Positions 7,562-16,560 of a stretch of 50,371 bases of DNA are shown piece by piece. The stretch covers positions 1 through 50,371 of the forward strand of contig PFVX01000060.1 in NCBI GenBank assembly GCA_002790835.1, written 5' to 3'. The position numbers and the translations under genes are program-made. The DNA comes from a bacterium CG_4_9_14_3_um_filter_65_15. Its GTDB lineage: Bacteria > Krumholzibacteriota > Krumholzibacteriia > LZORAL124-64-63. The stretch's first letter is position 1. The number at the start of each line of letters is the position of its first letter. The notes under the pieces are model-generated. The model saw only the letters and a program-made list of their open reading frames with translations. It made no database searches and was not told the DNA's origin.

Positions 7562-8928
7562 AGAGGTTGTTCCAGGGCCACCGGCGCAATCAATTGCTCC
7601 TGCTTCATGGCGCGGGACATGACGAACAGCCCCACCCCGGCGGTCACGATGTTGGCCACGACTCCGGCCCAGAACACCCCGGCCAGTCCCGCCACCCTGG
7701 CTCCGAGGATGGACAGCGGGATCGTCAGGACGAAAATCTGCAGCACCGACAACGAGGCCGCCCGCAGGGGCTTGAGCATGCCGTTGAGCACCGTGGAGGC
7801 CATGGCCGCAGCGGCGGAGAAGACCGCGCCCACCGGGGCGATGCGGAAGAAGAGCACCGTGGCCTCCTGGAAGCCCTCATGGCCGTTGAAGAGTGCCGCG
7901 ATCGGCCGCGCGAAGATCAGAAAGACCACCCACGTCAAGAGACCGTAACCCATGCCGAACTTCACCGAGAACCAGGCCGCGTCGTGAACCCGGTCCAGCC
8001 GGCGGGCGCCGAGGTTTTGCCCGATGAACGGGACCAGCGAGGCCCCCAGGGCCATGATCACGGCGAAAGCGAACATGCCGACCCGGGTCCCTACGCCGTA
8101 GGCCGCCACGGCGGCCGGTCCGAACTGGGCTACCAGGCGGATGATCACGCCCATGCCCAGAGGCATGACCATGCGCGTGGCGGCGGCCGGCAGGCCCACG
8201 TGCAGGATGCGCCGGCTACTGGCGAGCATGGTGCTCAGGGTCATGCCGCGCCGCGAGAGCATCTTCTTGCGGACGCCCAGTACGTAGATGGCTGCGGTCA
8301 GGGAGGTGGCGCGCGCCAACGCGGTGGCGATGGCCGCGCCTTCGATCCCCATGCGGGGCACCGGGCCCCAGCCGAAGATCAGGATGGGATCGGCGATCAC
8401 GTTGGTCAGCGCGGCGATCCCCATGATCATCGCCGGGGTGCGCGTGTCGCCGGTGGCCCGGATGGCGCTGTTGCCCACCATGGGAATCACCAGGACCCCG
8501 ATGGTCAGGTACCAGATGCGCATGTAGCGCACGACCAGGTCGAGGATCTCTCCCTTGGCGCCCATGGCGGCGAACAGGGGGCGCACCGTGAACATGCCCG
8601 CCGCCGCGACCACGACCACGATGACGAACGAGAGGATCAGCGCGTCGGTGGTCAGGCGCTGGACCCCCTGGTGGTCGCCCTCGCCGATGGCGTTGCTGAT
8701 CACGGCCGAGGTGCCCATGCCCAGGCCGAGGGCCAGGCTGGCCAGGCTCATCACCACCGGGAAGGTGAACGAGATGGCGGTCAGGGCATCGGTGCTGAAG
8801 CGGCCGAGGAAGAACGTGTCCACGAGGTTGAACGCCATGATGGCGATCATGCCTGCGAGCATGGGGCCGGCCATGCGCAAAAGACCCGGGCCGACCGGTC
8901 CGGTGGTCAAGGTGGCGGTGCGGGACAC
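7558..8928 (-). CDS. MATE-family cation/drug antiporter
   Basis: 456 aa with twelve hydrophobic segments in two homologous halves. Typical family stretches are the NLVDTFFLGRFSTDALTAIS motif after helix 1 and GTRVGMFAFAVIMALGASLVP with GQNLGARR in the second half. The GTG start at 8928 is preceded by GGGGA about eight bases upstream. Such proteins export cationic drugs, metabolites or polymers using Na+ or H+ gradients. The N-terminus SRTATLTTGPVGPGLLRMAGPML is the usual short cytoplasmic lead of the NorM/DinF group. It converges on hipA with a 4-base overlap and no room for a separate terminator. Confidence 0.88.
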   Translation of the reverse strand: MSRTATLTTGPVGPGLLRMAGPMLAGMIAIMAFNLVDTFFLGRFSTDALTAISFTFPVVMSLASLALGLGMGTSAVISNAIGEGDHQGVQRLTTDALILSFVIVVVVAAAGMFTVRPLFAAMGAKGEILDLVVRYMRIWYLTIGVLVIPMVGNSAIRATGDTRTPAMIMGIAALTNVIADPILIFGWGPVPRMGIEGAAIATALARATSLTAAIYVLGVRKKMLSRRGMTLSTMLASSRRILHVGLPAAATRMVMPLGMGVIIRLVAQFGPAAVAAYGVGTRVGMFAFAVIMALGASLVPFIGQNLGARRLDRVHDAAWFSVKFGMGYGLLTWVVFLIFARPIAALFNGHEGFQEATVLFFRIAPVGAVFSAAAAMASTVLNGMLKPLRAASLSVLQIFVLTIPLSILGARVAGLAGVFWAGVVANIVTAGVGLFVMSRAMKQEQLIAPVALEQPL

Positions 8929-9100
8929 GCGGACTTCCCCGGTTCGAGGTTGCGGAATTCAAGTTACCCCAAGGTAGGTCACCAGCGGGGGGTTCCGCAG
9001 GAAATATTTCCCGGACGGCGCCCTGCGATTCCGCCTCGCCAATGGACACCGGTGCGGACATAATGTCCCTGAAGTGTTCACCCGCGCGAAAGGTGTTCTC

Positions 9101-11998
9101 GTGTCCCTGCGTGTCCTGCTGATCGCCTTGCTGCTCCCCGCCCTAGTTTCTGCTGCTGGGGCTTCGCCCCTGGCGGACGCCGTTGACCCGTTCATCGGTA
9201 CCGGGGGCCACGGCCACACCTTCCCCGGCCCGACCATGCCGTTCGGCATGGTGCAACTCTCACCCGACACGCGCCTGACCGGGTGGGACGGCTGCTCGGG
9301 CTACCACGACTCCGACCGGGTGATCTCCGGATTCAGTCACACCCATCTGAGCGGCACGGGCGTGAGCGATTACGGCGACATCCTGCTGATGCCGGTGACC
9401 GGACGACCCGAACGGGCAGGAACCTATCCCGCCCTGGCCGACACGGGCTACAGTTCACGTTTTCGCAAGGAGACCGAGCGGGCGGGTGCCGGATGGTATT
9501 CCGTGCACCTGGACGACTACGACACCGACGTGGAATTGACCGCCACGGCGCGCACCGGCCTGCACCGCTATGTGTTCCCCGCCGGGAAGCCGGCCTATGT
9601 GATCATCGACCTGGAGCATCGCGACAAGCTGCTGGATGCGAACCTGGGCATCGGGGACGACGGGGTTCTGCGGGGATTCCGGCGCTCGGACGCCTGGGCG
9701 CGCGACCAGTGGGTGTATTTCCGGGTCGAGTTTTCCCGGTCCGTGAACAGTGGACATCTGATCACCAACGACGATGGCCTGATAACCAAGGCCGTGCTGT
9801 CGTTTGGTGACCAGGGTGGCGAGGTCATTGCCCAGGTGGGGATCTCCGCGGTCGATGCCGACGGAGCCGCCGGCAATCTGAAGGCCGAATGGGCGGATTT
9901 CGATTTTGGCGCCGCCCGCGGGCGTGCCCGTCAGGCCTGGGTGCGGCAACTCGAGCGGTTCGACGTTCCCGAGGCTACGGGAGCCGATCGCACGATCCTC
10001 GCGACGGCCCTCTACCACAGCTTCCTGGCGCCGAACCTCTTCAGCGACGCCGACGGCCGCTACCGGGGCATGGACCAGTGGATCCACCAGGCCGATGGCC
10101 GCGACCAGTACACCGTGTTCTCCCTCTGGGACACCTTCCGCGCCACCCACCCGCTGTTCACCCTGGTCGAACGGGCCCGCACGCGGGATTTCGTGAACAC
10201 CATGCTGGCCCAGTACGAACAGGGCGGACGTTTGCCCGTGTGGGAACTGGCGGCCAACGAGACCGACTGCATGATCGGCTACCACAGCGTTTCGGTCATC
10301 GCCGACGCGTACCTCAAGGGGATCGGGGGGTTCGACGGCGAAGCCGCCCTGCAGGCCATGCTGTCATCGGCCCACGGCGACCGCTTCGGGCTGCAGGCCT
10401 ACCGCACGCCCGGCTTCATCTCCAGCGACCAGGCTTCCGAATCGGTGAGCCGCACCCTGGAATACGCCTACGACGATTTCTGCATCTCGCGCATGGCCGC
10501 AGCGGTGGGGGACGAGGACGTCGCTCGGGATTTCGACCGGCGCTCGCAGTCCTGGCGGCACCTGTTCGACCCGCAGACCCGCTGCTTCCGGCCCCGGCGC
10601 AACGGTCAGTGGCTCAAGCCGTTCGACCCACGCCGGGTGGACAACAACTACACCGAGGCCAACGCCTGGCAGTACCGTTTCTTCGCGCCCCAGCACGTCA
10701 CCCAGCTCATGGAGCTGTACGATTCGGCGGACGACTTCGCCGCCGCGCTCGATTCCCTGTTCACCGCCCCGACGGCCACCATCGGCCGCGACCAGGCGGA
10801 CATCACCGGGCTGATCGGCCAGTACGCCCACGGCAACGAGCCCAGCCACCACATCGCCTGGCTATACCACGCCGCCGGCCGCCCGGAGCAGACCCGCGCG
10901 GTGGTGGGCAAGATCCTCGACGAGTTCTACACCGACAAGCCCGACGGATTGATCGGCAACGAGGACTGCGGCCAGATGTCCAGCTGGTATGTGCTGGCCG
11001 CCTACGGCCTGTACGACATCGCGCCGGGTGACGGGATCTGGTGCGTGATCCCGCCGCGCTACCCCGAAATGACCATGCGATTCGAGGACGGTCGCACCTT
11101 CACCACCCGTCGCGAGGGCGACGGCGCCGTCGCCAGCGTGACCTGGAACGGCGAGCCCCTGACCCGCGGCTGGCTGACCCATGCCGAATTGATCGGTGGC
11201 GGGGAATTGGTGTTCCATCTCGGCGCCGAGGGCGTCTGGGGCCAGACGGAGGCCGACCGTCCGCACTCCAGGGTGCCGTTGACGCAAGTTGTGGCCGCCC
11301 CCTGGGCCGATGCGCCGTCGGACCGGATCCGCGGCAGCCTCGAGGTGACCCTGGATCATGCGGATCCGTTGGCGAAGATCTTCTGTCGCGACAACCACCC
11401 ATCCCCGGTCGATAACATCCTGTACTTGGAACCCCTGATTCTGGAATCGACCACGGAAATCAACTTCTGGGCCCAGGCGGACGCCGGCTACAGCCCGATC
11501 GTCACCGCGTCCTTCACCGCGCTACCGCATCCCGATTGGACCGTCACGTTGGCCTCGATGCCCAGCGCCCAGTACACCGCCGGCGGGCCGGAGGCGTTGG
11601 TCGACGGTTTGCACGGCACGGCGGATTGGCGCACCGGCCGCTGGCAGGGTTACGACGGCCAGGATTTCACGGCCACGTTGGATTTCGGGAAACTGCGGTC
11701 GGTTCATCGCGCCGGCGCAGGATTCCTGCAGGAAATGCGTTCGTGGATCGCCATGCCCACGGCCCTGGAGGTCGAGATCTCAGCCGACGGGACGCATTTC
11801 CGCAAGGCCGGCACGATCGCGGCCAACGTACCCGACACCGAAGAGGGCAGTTTCACGCGAGAACTGGTCCTCGATCTGGATGGATGGCCTTTGCGGGCGA
11901 TCCGTTTCACCGCGCGCAACTACGGCAAGCTGCCGGCCTGGCATCCGGGCGCCGGGGGCGACGCGTTCATCTTCGTCGACGAACTGATCGTCGAGTGA
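9101..11998 (+). CDS. GH92 alpha-mannosidase with C-terminal lectin-like domains
   Basis: 965 aa, exported. The GTG at 9101 is chosen because AAAGGTG lies just upstream and it begins a clean signal peptide (MSLRVLLIALLLPALVSAAG); a GTG at 9074 would add nine residues. The opening DPFIGTGGHGHTFPGPTMPF is the hallmark of family 92, and ETDCMIGYHS plus GNEDCGQMSSWYVLAAYGLY carry the acidic and Ca2+-site residues of the (alpha/alpha)6 domain. After about residue 740 come an FN3-associated-type module (IRGSLEVTLDH) and an F5/8 type C-like module (WRTGRWQGYDGQDF), both sugar-binding in related enzymes. Family members are Ca2+-dependent exo-mannosidases that trim mannan or N-glycans. Confidence 0.9.
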   Translation: MSLRVLLIALLLPALVSAAGASPLADAVDPFIGTGGHGHTFPGPTMPFGMVQLSPDTRLTGWDGCSGYHDSDRVISGFSHTHLSGTGVSDYGDILLMPVTGRPERAGTYPALADTGYSSRFRKETERAGAGWYSVHLDDYDTDVELTATARTGLHRYVFPAGKPAYVIIDLEHRDKLLDANLGIGDDGVLRGFRRSDAWARDQWVYFRVEFSRSVNSGHLITNDDGLITKAVLSFGDQGGEVIAQVGISAVDADGAAGNLKAEWADFDFGAARGRARQAWVRQLERFDVPEATGADRTILATALYHSFLAPNLFSDADGRYRGMDQWIHQADGRDQYTVFSLWDTFRATHPLFTLVERARTRDFVNTMLAQYEQGGRLPVWELAANETDCMIGYHSVSVIADAYLKGIGGFDGEAALQAMLSSAHGDRFGLQAYRTPGFISSDQASESVSRTLEYAYDDFCISRMAAAVGDEDVARDFDRRSQSWRHLFDPQTRCFRPRRNGQWLKPFDPRRVDNNYTEANAWQYRFFAPQHVTQLMELYDSADDFAAALDSLFTAPTATIGRDQADITGLIGQYAHGNEPSHHIAWLYHAAGRPEQTRAVVGKILDEFYTDKPDGLIGNEDCGQMSSWYVLAAYGLYDIAPGDGIWCVIPPRYPEMTMRFEDGRTFTTRREGDGAVASVTWNGEPLTRGWLTHAELIGGGELVFHLGAEGVWGQTEADRPHSRVPLTQVVAAPWADAPSDRIRGSLEVTLDHADPLAKIFCRDNHPSPVDNILYLEPLILESTTEINFWAQADAGYSPIVTASFTALPHPDWTVTLASMPSAQYTAGGPEALVDGLHGTADWRTGRWQGYDGQDFTATLDFGKLRSVHRAGAGFLQEMRSWIAMPTALEVEISADGTHFRKAGTIAANVPDTEEGSFTRELVLDLDGWPLRAIRFTARNYGKLPAWHPGAGGDAFIFVDELIVE

Positions 11999-12002
11999 TG
12001 CC

Positions 12003-12683
12003 GTGAAGAAGATGGCGCTCATCGGGTTGTTGGTGGCCGTGCTGGCCCTGGCCGCCTGCGGCCCTGGGGAAGGGCCCCAGGATCCTCGTCCCCGCGTGCT
12101 GATTATCGGCGATTCGATCTCTCTCGGTTACACGCCCGAAGTGGCGGCCTTGCTGGGCGATCGCGCCCAGGTGGTTCACTGCCCGGGCAACGCCCGCCAC
12201 TCCTGGTACGGCGTGGTCTGGCGGGATAAGCTGGTGAGCGGCGGGCCCTGGGACGTCATCCAGTTCAACTGGGGCCTGTGGGACATGTGTTATCGCCGTC
12301 CCGTGCGCGGCGGCGCTTCGGTTCCGGACAAGGCGTGCGGCCGGGTGACCATCGGCCTCGTGGAATACCGGCGCAACCTCGAGCAGGTGGTCGCAAGGCT
12401 GGAGCGCACCGGGGCCACGCTGGTCTGGGCCTCCACCACATCGGTCCCGGCGGGAGAGCGGGGCCGCTTCTCCGCCGATGTGGACCGTTACAACGCCGTG
12501 GCCGCCGAAATCATGCGCGCCCACGGGATCCGGATCACCGATCTCTGTGCCGTCAGCCGCGCCATGCCGCAGAACCTGCGTGTCAATCCTCACAACGTCC
12601 ACTTCACGGCGGAGGGATACCGGCGCCTGGCTCGGGCCGTGGTGTCGGGGCTTCCTCTTGCCAAGACCGCAGACCTCCCGTGA
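12003..12683 (+). CDS. SGNH/GDSL-family hydrolase, lipoprotein
   Basis: 226 aa. A GTG start four bases after the GH92 stop gives a lipoprotein signal ending LALAAC (Cys19). GDSIS at 36-40 supplies the catalytic Ser; GNARHSW follows; NVHFTAEGY near residue 199 supplies the catalytic His in the usual block V position. Such enzymes are esterases, often deacetylating carbohydrates. Its direct coupling to the GH92 mannosidase suggests removal of acyl groups from the glycan before or after mannose release; this is inference from position. It overlaps the next small frame by four bases. Confidence 0.8.
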   Translation: MKKMALIGLLVAVLALAACGPGEGPQDPRPRVLIIGDSISLGYTPEVAALLGDRAQVVHCPGNARHSWYGVVWRDKLVSGGPWDVIQFNWGLWDMCYRRPVRGGASVPDKACGRVTIGLVEYRRNLEQVVARLERTGATLVWASTTSVPAGERGRFSADVDRYNAVAAEIMRAHGIRITDLCAVSRAMPQNLRVNPHNVHFTAEGYRRLARAVVSGLPLAKTADLP

Positions 12684-12805
12684 ATCGCTCCAGCCCCGGT
12701 ATGCCCGTGTTGCTGGTCCTTCCGCCGCTGGTCGTCGTGGCGACGCTGCTTGGGGCCACCCTGGGCTACATGCTGGTGTTCTGGGTCCGGTTCGGCCGCG
12801 GTTGA
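12680..12805 (+). CDS. 41-aa single-span membrane peptide
   Basis: GTG start overlapping the SGNH hydrolase stop (GTGA). Begins MNRSSPGMPVLLVLPP, with one long hydrophobic helix (about residues 9-35) and a basic end WVRFGRG. Translationally coupled third member of the GH92-SGNH operon. Size and topology resemble the other two one-helix peptides in this window (5008 and 5623) but there is no transporter next to it. No family recognised. It ends nine bases before the stop of the convergent lamin-tail-domain gene. Confidence 0.5.
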   Translation: MNRSSPGMPVLLVLPPLVVVATLLGATLGYMLVFWVRFGRG

Positions 12806-12814
12806 CGACCGCGC

Positions 12815-13444
12815 TCAACGGTACGTGGCCTTCATGGCCCCGAAACTCGTCGTCTGGTCGGGAACCGGCTGCTCGCAGGCGTTGGACCCTCCGGGCGTCG
12901 GAGCGCAGCCGTTGCCCTGGGGCGTTTGGCTGCCGGAGTAGGGATTCAGGCCGTCGAACAGGACCCATTCTCCGGTCACCGGATCGCGCCCGCTGCTGCG
13001 GTCATCCTCGGCCTCGTGGTCGCCCACCCACACCTGCTCGAGGATCTGGTAGTCCAAGATCTCGCTGTAGGGGCCGGACATCAGGTAGATGCGGTCGCCG
13101 CCGCTGTTGTTGATCCCGAATCCGGTTTCCAGCCAGCCCCTGTCGCTCTGCCATGCGGTGACGTCGGACCCGTACACCACCTTGACGCCGCCGGCAGCCA
13201 GCAATCCGGACAGCCCGTAGTCGGGCAGGTACGAGGAGTCGTCGCGCAGCCAGTAGTCCTGCAGATCAACGGCCACGGCCCCGAGGTTGATGATCTCCAC
13301 CCATTCGTCCCCGCGGGCGTTGACGGCGCCGTCGCCGTCCCAGTCGCGGGCCGGGTCGCCGAGCACCTCGTTGATGGCGATCTGGGCGGTGGCGGTGGAG
13401 GAATACAGCAGCAGCGACAGCAGGATCAGGATCGAATTTCTCAT
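12815..13444 (-). CDS. Secreted lamin-tail-domain (LTD) protein
   Basis: 209 aa. The ATG at 13444 begins a signal peptide (MRNSILILLSLLLYSSTATA) cut before QIAINEVLGDP. The mature part is one LTD fold: INEVLGDPARDWDGDG at the start, DEWVEIINLG in the middle, LQDYWLRDD, a GGVKVVYG strand and the NNSGGDRIYL loop are standard for bacterial LTD domains, which are immunoglobulin-like and frequently found in exported nucleases and surface proteins. No catalytic domain is attached. The tail is Pro/Gly-rich with two Cys (GNGCAPTPGGSNACEQPVP) that could form a disulphide. Its promoter should lie in the 220-base divergent gap shared with the DASS gene. Confidence 0.75.
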   Translation of the reverse strand: MRNSILILLSLLLYSSTATAQIAINEVLGDPARDWDGDGAVNARGDEWVEIINLGAVAVDLQDYWLRDDSSYLPDYGLSGLLAAGGVKVVYGSDVTAWQSDRGWLETGFGINNSGGDRIYLMSGPYSEILDYQILEQVWVGDHEAEDDRSSGRDPVTGEWVLFDGLNPYSGSQTPQGNGCAPTPGGSNACEQPVPDQTTSFGAMKATYR

Positions 13445-13664
13445 GGGGTTGCCCCGACCGGGAGAGAATGGTTCGCGACGGCATTGCCAGTTTCGTGCCG
13501 GGCGGTGGATTCCGTTCAGCGAGGGTGTCGTGGGAAATGAGGGGATTACCGTCGTCGTGAGTTGACGCTCCCGAACCCCGATGTCTCCGCGCGGTGACAA
13601 GTTCTTTCCAAGCCAGGGTGGGGGTGGTAAAAAATGAGGGTAGCCTGAGCAAGGGAGCCCGCTC

Positions 13665-15194
13665 ATGAAACGTCCCGGCATCGACGCCTCACGCGGGGGT
13701 CTGCTGGGCGGCCCGCTGGCCGCGGTCGCCCTGATGGTCTTCGCCGACCTCGACCCAGCACACCGGGCCGCCACACCCATGGCCGCCATCGGCCTGTGGA
13801 TGGCCATCTGGTGGCTGACCGAGGCTGTCCCGCTGGCGGTCACCGCCCTGCTGCCGGTTGTGCTGTACCCGGTGCTGGGTGTGATGGCCGGCAAGGCCGT
13901 CGCGCCGGTCTACTTCAACTGGATCATCTTCCTGTTTTTGGGCGGCTTCATGGTCGCCCTGGCCATGGAGCGCTGGACCCTGCACCGCCGCATCGCCCTG
14001 CGCATCATCACCGCCATCGGCGGCGGGCCGCGGCGCATCGTGCTGGGCTTCATGCTCGCCACGGCTTTCCTGTCCATGTGGATCAGCAACACGGCCACGG
14101 CCATGATGATGGCGCCGGTGGCCATGGCCGTGATCGCCCGCCTGAGCGACACCCTGGGAGTGCGGCGTGCGCGCAGGTTCGGCACCGCGTTGCTGCTGGG
14201 TGTGGCCTACAGCGCGTCGGTGGGCGGGCTGGCCACGCTTATCGGTACCCCACCCAACCCTCTGCTGGTCAGCAATTTCGAACTGATGTTCCCCGGCGCC
14301 CCGGAGATCTCGTTCGCCGGCTGGATGGTGCTGGGTGTGCCCCTGGCGGTGGTGGCCCTGGCGGCCATCTGGGTGCTGGTGATCCTGCTTTTCCGCCTGG
14401 GCGACCCCGATCTGGTGGTGGACCACGAGGTGTTGCATCGGGAACGCCGCGAGCTGGGCCCCATGTCCTACGAAGAGAAGATCGTCCTGGCCGATTTCAC
14501 CCTCATGGCCCTGCTGTGGCTGTCGCGCAAGGGGCTGGTCGTGGGGAGCCTGGACTTGCCCGGCTGGTCTTCTCTTTTTGCCCACGGCGAGATGATCGAC
14601 GACGGCACCGTGGCCATGGCCCTGGCGGTGATCCTCTTCCTGGTTCCCAGCCGCAGCGAACCGGGCAGCCGCGTGATGGACTGGCACACCGCGCGCAAGT
14701 TGCCGTGGGGCATCGTGCTGCTCTTCGGCGGCGGCTTCGCCCTGGCCAAGGGCTTCGTGGACACGGGGCTGTCGCTGTGGCTGGGGGAGCGCATGGCGGG
14801 CCTATCGTCCATGCCGGTGCCGCTTGTCGTGCTGGCGGTCTGCCTGGTGATGACGTTTCTCACCGAGCTGACCAGCAACACCGCCACCACCCAGATGGCC
14901 CTGCCGGTGCTGGCCTCCCTGGCGGTGGCCCTGCACCTGAACCCGCTGCTGCTGATGGTGCCGGCCACGCTGAGCGCCTCGTGCGCGTTCATGCTGCCGG
15001 TGGCCACCCCGCCCAACGCCATCATCTTCGGCACCGTACAGGTGACCGTGCGCGACATGGCGCGCGCGGGTTTTCTGCTCAATCTGTTCTGCGCCGTGCT
15101 GATCACGGTGGCCGTTTACGTGCTGGGCCCGTACGCTTTCGGCGTGGACCTGCACCAGGTGCCGGCGTGGGCGTCTCATCTGGCTGCGGGATAA
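13665..15194 (+). CDS. DASS/SLC13-family sodium:anion symporter
   Basis: 509 aa with about eleven hydrophobic segments. The two signature repeats of the family are intact: ISNTATAMMMAP (about residue 143) and ELTSNTATTQMALPV (about residue 405), each with the SNT motif that coordinates Na+ and substrate carboxylate. LIGTPPNPLLVSNF and TPPNAIIFG are the matching GTPPN-type loops. Characterised members import succinate, citrate or other C4/C6 dicarboxylates, or sulfate, with Na+. Which of these is used cannot be decided; a dicarboxylate is most usual with this motif set. AAGGGAG lies nine bases before the ATG. It is followed after 53 bases by a hydrolase. Confidence 0.88.
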   Translation: MKRPGIDASRGGLLGGPLAAVALMVFADLDPAHRAATPMAAIGLWMAIWWLTEAVPLAVTALLPVVLYPVLGVMAGKAVAPVYFNWIIFLFLGGFMVALAMERWTLHRRIALRIITAIGGGPRRIVLGFMLATAFLSMWISNTATAMMMAPVAMAVIARLSDTLGVRRARRFGTALLLGVAYSASVGGLATLIGTPPNPLLVSNFELMFPGAPEISFAGWMVLGVPLAVVALAAIWVLVILLFRLGDPDLVVDHEVLHRERRELGPMSYEEKIVLADFTLMALLWLSRKGLVVGSLDLPGWSSLFAHGEMIDDGTVAMALAVILFLVPSRSEPGSRVMDWHTARKLPWGIVLLFGGGFALAKGFVDTGLSLWLGERMAGLSSMPVPLVVLAVCLVMTFLTELTSNTATTQMALPVLASLAVALHLNPLLLMVPATLSASCAFMLPVATPPNAIIFGTVQVTVRDMARAGFLLNLFCAVLITVAVYVLGPYAFGVDLHQVPAWASHLAAG

Positions 15195-15247
15195 AAACCG
15201 GTGTTAGATTGTTGAAGGATTTCCACCCCACCAGCCGGGAGCACGTC

Positions 15248-16024
15248 ATGATCCGTTCGGTCGCCGTATTCGCCCTGCTTTGTGTGATGCTGGTCGCCTT
15301 GCCCGCGGCGGCGGGCTCATCCCGCCAGCCCGTCTCCTTTCCTTCGCTTGACGGGCTGGAGATCACCGCCGACCTCTACGCGCCCTACCCGGACAAGGCC
15401 ACGACCGTGATCGTGCTGTTCCATCAGGCCGAATGGAGCCGCGGCGAGTACCGCGAGATCGCGCCGTGGCTCAACAGCTTGGGCTACAACTGTTTGGCCA
15501 TCGACCAGCGGTCGGGGCGCGAGATCAACGACGTGCCCAACGAGACGGCGGGGCGCGCCGTGGCTGCCAACAAGGGCACCACCTACCTCGATGCGCGCAA
15601 GGATCTGGTGGCGGCGCTGCAATACGCGCGCGCCGAGCTGACCACGGGCCACGTCATCGCCTGGGGCAGTTCCTACTCGGCGGGCCTGGTGCTGGAAATC
15701 GCGGGCGACCAGCCGGGCCTGGTGGACGGGGTGCTGGCGTTTTCCCCCGGCGAATACTTCACGCGCTTCGGCAAGTCGGACGACTGGGTGACCCGGGCTG
15801 TCGGGGGGATCAAGGCCCCGGTGTTCATCACCTCGGCCCGCAGCGAACGCGACGGCTGGAAGCCTCTTTACGCGGGCGTCAAGGGCGTCAAGGCGTCGTT
15901 CGTGCCCAACACCAAGGGCAACCACGGATCTCGGGCGTTGTGGACCCGGTTCGACGACAGCGCGGTCTACCGCGACGCGGTAAAAACGTTTCTGACCATG
16001 TATCTGGATGGAGTGAAGGAATAA
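15248..16024 (+). CDS. Exported alpha/beta-hydrolase (dienelactone hydrolase-like)
   Basis: 258 aa. ATG at 15248 with GGGAG seven bases upstream, signal peptide to about residue 22 (LVALPAAAG). The fold is shown by VIVLFHQAEWSR (oxyanion strand), the nucleophile elbow WGSSYSAG with Ser142, in which the usual second Gly is Ser, and KGNHGSRAL with the likely catalytic His near 231. The general plan is that of small periplasmic dienelactone-hydrolase/BAAT-like esterases. Substrate unknown. Its stop overlaps the start region of the macrodomain gene (TAATG), so the pair is coupled. Confidence 0.75.
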   Translation: MIRSVAVFALLCVMLVALPAAAGSSRQPVSFPSLDGLEITADLYAPYPDKATTVIVLFHQAEWSRGEYREIAPWLNSLGYNCLAIDQRSGREINDVPNETAGRAVAANKGTTYLDARKDLVAALQYARAELTTGHVIAWGSSYSAGLVLEIAGDQPGLVDGVLAFSPGEYFTRFGKSDDWVTRAVGGIKAPVFITSARSERDGWKPLYAGVKGVKASFVPNTKGNHGSRALWTRFDDSAVYRDAVKTFLTMYLDGVKE

Positions 16025-16551
16025 TGAGCAACATCGGCAAGCGCATGGAAGCGGTTCTGGGCGACATCACGGCCATGGAGGTCGATGCTGTCGTCAACGC
16101 GGCCAACGAACATCTGGCCGGGGGCGGCGGCGTGGACGGGGCCATCCACCGGGCGGCGGGCCCGCAGCTGCTGGAAGCGTGCAAGCGTCTGGGCGGATGT
16201 CCCACCGGCGAGGTGCGCCTGACTCCGGCATTCGATCTTCTGGCGCGCGCCGTCATCCACGCGGTGGGACCGGTGTGGCACGGCGGCCGGCGCGGCGAGG
16301 AGGAGCTTCTGGCATCGTGCTACCGGCAGGCGCTGTATGTGGCGGCGGATGAGGCGCTGGTGACGGTGGCGTTCCCTGCGATCAGCTGCGGCATCTACGG
16401 CTACCCGCGGGATGAGGCCGCCGAGGTGGCGGTGCGCACGCTGGCCGAGACCTTGCCTGAATGCCCGGAGATCGAGAAGGTCTACCTGGTGGCTTACGAC
16501 GAGGAGATGTTCGAATTCTACGAGGCACTCATCCATGAAATGGGGAAATGA
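16024..16551 (+). CDS. Macrodomain protein (MacroD-type O-acetyl-ADP-ribose/ADP-ribosyl hydrolase)
   Basis: 175 aa, a single macrodomain. Motifs in order: GDITAMEVDAVVNAANEHLA with the Asn and Asp of the binding pocket; GGGGVDGAIHRAAG, the substrate loop of MacroD enzymes; VIHAVGPVW; and PAISCGIYGYP, the distal phosphate-binding loop. This full set is the hydrolytically active MacroD2/YmdB class, which removes ADP-ribose from acidic residues and cleaves O-acetyl-ADP-ribose. It is cytoplasmic, although translationally coupled to an exported hydrolase, so co-expression rather than shared location links them. It converges on the broken yaaA. Confidence 0.9.
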   Translation: MSNIGKRMEAVLGDITAMEVDAVVNAANEHLAGGGGVDGAIHRAAGPQLLEACKRLGGCPTGEVRLTPAFDLLARAVIHAVGPVWHGGRRGEEELLASCYRQALYVAADEALVTVAFPAISCGIYGYPRDEAAEVAVRTLAETLPECPEIEKVYLVAYDEEMFEFYEALIHEMGK

Positions 16552-16560
16552 CACCGACCG

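Noticed and set aside
13689-14687. A 332-codon minus-strand frame opposite the DASS gene
   Set aside because: Composition and lack of start signals mark it as a shadow of the real transporter gene.
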